This document shows positions 28,331 to 33,317 of a stretch of 33,317 bases of DNA, one piece after another. The notes beneath the pieces were generated by a model. The model saw only the letters and a program-made list of their open reading frames with translations, was not told the origin of the DNA and did no database searches. Each line of letters opens with the position of its first letter. The stretch's first letter is position 1. The position numbers were made by a program, and so were the translations under genes. Source of the stretch: Patescibacteria group bacterium (lineage in GTDB: Bacteria > Patescibacteriota > Minisyncoccia > Phycocordibacterales > UBA2100); the NCBI GenBank assembly GCA_015485505.1, contig WFTK01000004.1, forward strand, positions 1 through 33,317, read 5' to 3'.

Positions 28331-31300
28331 ATGAGTAAAAAGATATACCTAGACGGGCGAACATATGTTGGGTCAAAAGAAGCCGGCAAGTTAGTCGGCT
28401 ACTCTTATGATTATGTTAGTCGTTTAGCGAGAGAGGGTAGCATCAGGGCGCGTAAGGTTGGGCAAAGTTGGTTTATAGATCCTAAGTCTTTAAGAGAGTT
28501 TGCCGCTAGGCAAGAAAAGAGGAAGGCACTACGCTCTCGCTCTATGTCAGTTACGTCTCAACAAAGACAAATGACCCCTACATCTCGTAGCGACTTTTTT
28601 ACGGGTGCTCCCAAATCTAGTACTGACAATATAGATAAATATTATAAACGCAGCCAGTCTATAGATGTCGTACAAGAGTCTGACGCTTTTAACAAGCGTA
28701 ATGCCAGTTTGGCAAATATGCGTAAGCAGTTAGACGCAGTCCGTAATCGTACTGTAGAGAACTTGGCAAATGTTCACAACTTTGCTACCAGTATGTCAGC
28801 TAAGTCTATCTTAACGCCTAGCGTGTCACTAATGTCTATGACTAATCGTACTATGGCACTACTGACGACTATCTCACTTGTATTTGGTTTGTATGCTGTT
28901 ACAGATAAGCAATATGCTAATTATGCTTTTGCAGAGGTTAATAGAGCTGTGCGCTCACTCACAGCTGATGCGACTGAAATAGCCGGTTCAATAATAAGCT
29001 CTTTGGCTAATGTTGATGATGTTGTTAATCGTGTGGCTGTTGACCCGGCTGAGCAGATGTCATTGGCCTCATTTAGCTTTGGTAGTTGGGCTCGCAGTTT
29101 AGTATCTGACACCGCAACATACACAGATAGTCTACTAACATCACTTGTTAAAAAGTCAGACTCACTAGCATCTAACTTATTTGGTGCATCAGGTGAGCCT
29201 GTTGTGCAAGTGAGTGTACGCGAGTTGCCAGAGTTTGAGAGCAAGTTGCGCAATCGTGTAGCACTACTCAATAAGTTAGATACTCAAACAGCATCTAAAA
29301 CATCAGATAATCTCGCCTCTATCAATCGTACTAGTCCTAAGAGTACGGTCAAGCCTATAGTGATTAAACAACCTATACGTACTGTGCGAGAGGTCTACAC
29401 TCAAAAGGAGACTGTTAGAGAGGTAGTGCCTATAGAGACCATCAAGACTCTGGTAGACGCTCAAGTAGGTAGTAGCCTAGACAATGCATATAAAGATGAC
29501 TTACGCTCAGAGCTCTTAGGTATAGTCAACTCACGCCCATCTAGACCACAAGTGAGTAATTATGGGGCGATTTCATTGACTCAGCGTATAGATACGCTAT
29601 CTGGCACTGACATATCTAATGCCGATATATCAGGCTCCGCCATAACAGGTGGGACGATATCGGGTACGGCAGCAGAGCTCACTACTCTTACAGTATCCGG
29701 GGGCACTACGTTAACTACAGTAAATGTTACAGACCTAACCCTCTCGGGTGACTTGGCTGTTAATGGTGGTGATATCACAACAACATCAACAGACTTTAAT
29801 ATAGATGTTGCAGATACCGGTACTATATCCTTTAGAGATGGTACAAACGACTTGCTGACTATAGTGGATGGTGGAGCTGTTGGCAATGTGACCGCAACAG
29901 GTACTTTTACTTCAGATGGTCTAATTACCGGTCAGGATGGTTTGACTATTTCATCAGGAGATGTATCTCTACCGACAGACACTATAGACTCAAGTGAAAT
30001 TACTGACAACACTATAGTAGCCGCAGATGTGGCAGACGACACATTAGACTTTGCTCAACTCTCAGATTCTCTTGTGGTGGATGCTACAACCACAGTTGAT
30101 TTAGATACAAATACAGCAGATTTAAACTTTGACTCAGGTACCCTCTTTATAGACTCAAGTGCTAATAGTATCGGCATAGGTACAGCAACACCTGCGTATA
30201 TTCTAGACGTCAACGGCACAGGTCGCTTTGTAGATGCTGTAACTTTAGACTCTACTCTGGGCGTAACAGGAGCAACCACACTAGGCTCAACCCTCGCAGT
30301 AACAGGCCTCTCAACCCTAGCAGACCTAACAGTAAGTGACCTAACAGCAAGCAGGCTCGTAGCCACAGACGCAAACAAGAACCTTGTCTCAACCCTTACG
30401 GAAGCCAACCTTGAAAGCTCAATATCAGACGCAACCAACATCTTTACAAACAACGATACTATCACCACCGCTAACATTGCAGATTCATACCTGCTTAACA
30501 CAGGAGACACTGCCACGGGAGATTACAACTTCAGCTCCGGCACACTCTTTGTAGATGATTCAGCAGGCTATGTTGGGGTTGGAACGACAGTCCCTGCTTC
30601 AAAACTTGACGTAGACGGTGATATTAAAACCACAGGAGATTTATTAGTAGAGTACAACACATTTAATATTGCTCATAGTAGCGCCTCTGCGCGTAATTTA
30701 GGTTTTACATTCGGTACAGGAGGGGTCATCTTAAGTGGTAATGGAAACCTCTCAAACAGCCTAACTCTTGCCGCCGGTGGTTTATATGGTCTAACTGTTG
30801 ATAATAGTGCTAACGTCGGCATCGGTTTATCCAGCCCCAACTCACGGCTGCATGTTCGTGGCGGCAATGTTCAGTTTGACGACACAAGTAACAACGCGCA
30901 GTTCTTCTTCAATCAATCTAACGGAAGGTTGGGGCTGGGCACAACAACCCCATCATACAAACTAGACGTATCAGGAACTCTAAACGCAACAGGAGCAACG
31001 ACTCTCGGCTCAACACTTGCAGTGACAGGAAACTCCACACTTTCCGGCAACGCAAGCGTTGCCGGAACACTGGGTGTAACTGGCACCTCAACCCTAGCCA
31101 CAACAACCATCTCCGGTGATCTTACCGTCGATACCAATACATTGTATGTAGACAGCGCCAACAACAGAGTTGGTGTTGGAACTGTGAGCCCGGGTTATAA
31201 ATTAGATGTTAATGGTAATGCCAAAATAGGAAGCTTGTATTTTTATAACGATGAGATAAATACTTATAATGGAGGCGCGGTTGTGATAGGGGCGCGCAGG

Positions 31301-33317
31301 ATGGCAGACTTAAGCGGTACAAATAAAGCAGAGCTGCGAGTAATGAATGGCTTGGGGGTAAATGTAGCCACAACCACGGCTCTAGATGCAACCGTGCATA
31401 TTCTTAGCACAGGTGGAGCAAGTGTAACAGATGCAGTGGTTATAGGTTCTACCGGAAATGCCGGATCTGGACGCGGGCAGGCGATTTTAATTCGTCAACC
31501 GAATAGTGACGGTATAGGAATTGATGCGGTGCGATTATCCGGCGTTGACTCCGGTCTTACCATACAAACCGGAGCAAACGGTTCTTTAAGCGATCGTCTG
31601 CGCATTGACTCTTCAGGCAACGTCGGCATTGGCACCACGGCGCCGTCATACAAACTAGATGTCTCCGGTACGCTTAACGCCACAGGCGCAACCACTCTTG
31701 GATCTACTCTTGCAGTGACGGGCAACGCAACCTTTGATACAAATACACTATACGTAGATGCGACGAATAACAGGGTGGGGATTGGAACGGCGAGTCCAGA
31801 TGCAATGTTGCATATAGACTCAAATACTGCAGCACTACTACATATTGATGCAGGTTCGTCTGGTGCTGTGGCAAACTCCAGTTCGCGATTGACTATAGAG
31901 GATAATACAACCGCTTATCTACAATTTCTTACACCAAATACAATAAGTTCTGGAATTTTGTTTGGTGATCCAGAATCGTCTAATATTGGTAACATAACCT
32001 ATTCTCATTCTTCTGATGTTTTAACACTTGAATCTGGAAACTCTGTCAATATACGCACTGCCGGAATTAGTCAAGTAACTATAGATAATAACGGCTTTAC
32101 TTTCAACGAAGGTGGAAGTAGTGCGCGAGATTTTCGTATTGAAGGTGATACAGGTACACATTTATTCTTTACTGATTCTAGTGCTGATGCAGTTGGTATA
32201 GGAACATCTACCCCAACTGCAAAGCTTTCTGTGGAGGGAGATTTTTATGTTACGGCGACCTCAACCCTAGCCACAACAACCATCTCCGGTGATCTTACCG
32301 TCGATACCAATACATTGTATGTAGACAGCGCCAACAATAAAGTGGGTGTAGGTACGGTAAGTCCCACACAAGCATTAGATGTACGAGGAAGTATTACATC
32401 AACCAACGGTAATGGTAGCGCAACATTGTCAGGTAACAGCAATAGCCCCGCTGTCATTATCGATAGGTTGGGAGCCAACAATAGCGCTGCGGTGATTTAC
32501 AAGACAGCCGGCACAAGTAAATGGTATACAGGATTGGCAGACAGTGACTTAGCCGGAGATGGTACAGAGTTTTATATAGGCAATGGTCTTACAAACAATG
32601 CCAAACTATGGATAGAAACAAACGGAAATGTGGGTATCGGTACTACGGCTCCCACTTCTAGGTTAGAGGTAAATGGTCAAACAAGAATTAATAATGCAGG
32701 ACTACTATTAGCTGGTGCCAATCATTATTATATTGAAAATACAGGTAACGATTTACAAATCAGAAATGGATCTAACAGTCTTGTTCCGGTGTATATTACA
32801 AGTTCAGGCAACGTCGGCATTGGAACGACAACACCTTCATCCAAACTTGATGTGATAGGGGATATAGAAGGAGATACATTTATAGTTACTGGTTCTACAC
32901 CCGATACTTCAACCATAAGTCTTGGCGCATATTCAGGTGGGGCTTGGTTAAATACCCCGTCCGGTTCTATAGGATACCTTGGAGTGGGAGGAACAGGAAT
33001 ATTTAAATGGGGTTCATCTTCTGTTGTAGTCAACGAAGGAGGGGGTGATGTTGATTTTAGAGTTGAAGGAGTGGGAGAAGCAAATGCTCTATTTGTGAAT
33101 GGCGCAAACGGCAACGTTGGTATTGGGACCACAAATCCAACTTATAAACTAGATATCGCAGGAAGTGATAACTCTAGTGGATTAAGAGTATATGCGCCAA
33201 GTGGTAGCGGAAGTGGATATTTTGCCAACTTAATACAATACGGTGGTGATATTACAGGTGGTTCACTTCTTACCCTTAAATCTGATAACTCAATAGGCAC
33301 TCCCGACAGATCGCAAC
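28331..33317 (+). CDS. Giant HTH-membrane-fibre surface protein (3' end outside window)
   Basis: Not in the ORF track because it has no stop in the window; I read it open for 1662 codons. An N-terminal HTH unit (SKEAGKLVGYSYDYVSRLAR, about 14-60, wing KVGQSWFID) is the same domain as in the gene before it. A basic linker leads to one membrane helix (MALLTTISLVFGLYAV, about 175-192). Then come an alpha-helical stretch and a region with VKPIVIKQPIRTVREV. From about 415 on there are beta-rich Thr/Ser/Gly/Asp repeats, with 12 copies of a GIGT motif (such as NVGIGTTTPSYKLDVSG). Such repeats are known from phage tail fibres and CPR surface proteins, often before a self-cleaving S74 (endosialidase chaperone) domain, which would lie beyond the window. 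Confidence 0.85.
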   Translation, partial: MSKKIYLDGRTYVGSKEAGKLVGYSYDYVSRLAREGSIRARKVGQSWFIDPKSLREFAARQEKRKALRSRSMSVTSQQRQMTPTSRSDFFTGAPKSSTDNIDKYYKRSQSIDVVQESDAFNKRNASLANMRKQLDAVRNRTVENLANVHNFATSMSAKSILTPSVSLMSMTNRTMALLTTISLVFGLYAVTDKQYANYAFAEVNRAVRSLTADATEIAGSIISSLANVDDVVNRVAVDPAEQMSLASFSFGSWARSLVSDTATYTDSLLTSLVKKSDSLASNLFGASGEPVVQVSVRELPEFESKLRNRVALLNKLDTQTASKTSDNLASINRTSPKSTVKPIVIKQPIRTVREVYTQKETVREVVPIETIKTLVDAQVGSSLDNAYKDDLRSELLGIVNSRPSRPQVSNYGAISLTQRIDTLSGTDISNADISGSAITGGTISGTAAELTTLTVSGGTTLTTVNVTDLTLSGDLAVNGGDITTTSTDFNIDVADTGTISFRDGTNDLLTIVDGGAVGNVTATGTFTSDGLITGQDGLTISSGDVSLPTDTIDSSEITDNTIVAADVADDTLDFAQLSDSLVVDATTTVDLDTNTADLNFDSGTLFIDSSANSIGIGTATPAYILDVNGTGRFVDAVTLDSTLGVTGATTLGSTLAVTGLSTLADLTVSDLTASRLVATDANKNLVSTLTEANLESSISDATNIFTNNDTITTANIADSYLLNTGDTATGDYNFSSGTLFVDDSAGYVGVGTTVPASKLDVDGDIKTTGDLLVEYNTFNIAHSSASARNLGFTFGTGGVILSGNGNLSNSLTLAAGGLYGLTVDNSANVGIGLSSPNSRLHVRGGNVQFDDTSNNAQFFFNQSNGRLGLGTTTPSYKLDVSGTLNATGATTLGSTLAVTGNSTLSGNASVAGTLGVTGTSTLATTTISGDLTVDTNTLYVDSANNRVGVGTVSPGYKLDVNGNAKIGSLYFYNDEINTYNGGAVVIGARRMADLSGTNKAELRVMNGLGVNVATTTALDATVHILSTGGASVTDAVVIGSTGNAGSGRGQAILIRQPNSDGIGIDAVRLSGVDSGLTIQTGANGSLSDRLRIDSSGNVGIGTTAPSYKLDVSGTLNATGATTLGSTLAVTGNATFDTNTLYVDATNNRVGIGTASPDAMLHIDSNTAALLHIDAGSSGAVANSSSRLTIEDNTTAYLQFLTPNTISSGILFGDPESSNIGNITYSHSSDVLTLESGNSVNIRTAGISQVTIDNNGFTFNEGGSSARDFRIEGDTGTHLFFTDSSADAVGIGTSTPTAKLSVEGDFYVTATSTLATTTISGDLTVDTNTLYVDSANNKVGVGTVSPTQALDVRGSITSTNGNGSATLSGNSNSPAVIIDRLGANNSAAVIYKTAGTSKWYTGLADSDLAGDGTEFYIGNGLTNNAKLWIETNGNVGIGTTAPTSRLEVNGQTRINNAGLLLAGANHYYIENTGNDLQIRNGSNSLVPVYITSSGNVGIGTTTPSSKLDVIGDIEGDTFIVTGSTPDTSTISLGAYSGGAWLNTPSGSIGYLGVGGTGIFKWGSSSVVVNEGGGDVDFRVEGVGEANALFVNGANGNVGIGTTNPTYKLDIAGSDNSSGLRVYAPSGSGSGYFANLIQYGGDITGGSLLTLKSDNSIGTPDRSQ
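31042..31067. repeat. Perfect palindrome in the giant surface gene
   Basis: TTCCGGCAACGC-aa-GCGTTGCCGGAA: 12-bp arms with a 2-nt centre, read in frame as LSGNASVAGT. Confidence 0.6.
31085..31164 (+). repeat. 80-bp exact repeat, copy 1
   Basis: Identical over 80 bp to 32258-32337, in the same frame. It encodes TSTLATTTISGDLTVDTNTL and the next residues. Identity at all third positions points to a recent duplication or gene conversion inside the fibre gene. Confidence 0.92.
32258..32337 (+). repeat. 80-bp exact repeat, copy 2
   Basis: Second copy of the block at 31085-31164, 1173 bp downstream (a multiple of three), so the reading frame is kept. Confidence 0.92.

Noticed and set aside
29581-33132. 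Minus-strand ORFs rich in Val, Pro, Ser across the fibre gene
   Set aside because: They recur with each fibre repeat and mirror its Thr/Gly/Asp codons; the plus frame is open across the whole region.

Overview
The window looks like chromosome of an ultra-small, reduced bacterium of the Candidate Phyla Radiation (Patescibacteria, most like Parcubacteria). This is inferred from AT-leaning genes rich in AGA, ATA and AGG codons, almost no Shine-Dalgarno sequences, shortened core proteins (L13, sigma-70, an N-domain-less ClpB, a PriA without ATPase motifs), and surface proteins of a kind common in CPR genomes (lamin-tail proteins, GIGT-repeat fibres). UGA is a normal stop here (for example at 8269-8271), so this is not a Gracilibacteria/SR1 genome with recoded UGA.

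Layout: (1) 1-700 holds the end of an unknown membrane protein, a strong terminator and a tiny basic minus-strand gene with a real SD. (2) 702-3779 has clpB, a voltage-gated K+ channel with a zinc ribbon, and tRNA-Ile(GAU). (3) 3855-6205 (minus) has a divergent YfiH/laccase-fold gene that looks foreign, and an Mpl/MurC-type ligase. (4) 6276-8271 has rsmI and a DUF4015-type glycoside-hydrolase-fold protein. (5) 8273-12428 is a classical infA-rpmJ-rpsM-rpsK-rpsD-rpoA-rplQ-rplM-rpsI operon with a clear promoter and terminator. (6) 12453-16263 has an alpha/beta hydrolase, dnaG and rpoD, the primase and sigma factor of the macromolecular-synthesis group. (7) 16264-16780 is an RNA-rich island with a tmRNA-like locus, tRNA-Tyr and a structured tRNA-derived repeat. 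(8) 16825-22578 has a degenerate priA, a REP-type (RAYT) transposase gene riddled with its own palindrome, a TraG/VirD4-like ATPase and a lamin-tail surface protein. (9) 22687-27137 has secA with a structured leader, a TrpR/YerC-like regulator and obg. (10) 27165 to the end has two neighbouring proteins that share a MerR/excisionase-like HTH domain. The second is the start of a giant (at least 1662 aa) membrane-anchored surface fibre that runs off the window.

The most unusual item is 16280-16500. The 3' half matches the conserved 3' end of tmRNA (ATTTCGGACG, then GGGTTCAACTCCC, then GCTCCA), but no normal 5' half or tag region is attached. Instead, a separate promoter-terminator unit just upstream encodes a ~60-nt RNA. 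Its first 18 nt are perfectly complementary to the strand next to the tmRNA-like 3' domain, and its 15-codon reading frame ends with UAA inside a hairpin loop, as in helix H5 of tmRNA. It could be a split, trans-acting tmRNA or a decayed one. Other strong signals are palindromic elements inserted in frame into coding genes (rsmI once, the transposase twice), a recurrent promoter design with the -10 box 5-8 nt before the start codon (leaderless mRNAs), and DNA-binding domains fused to membrane and surface proteins.

All functional statements come from reading the sequence and from family knowledge. No searches or folding programs were run.
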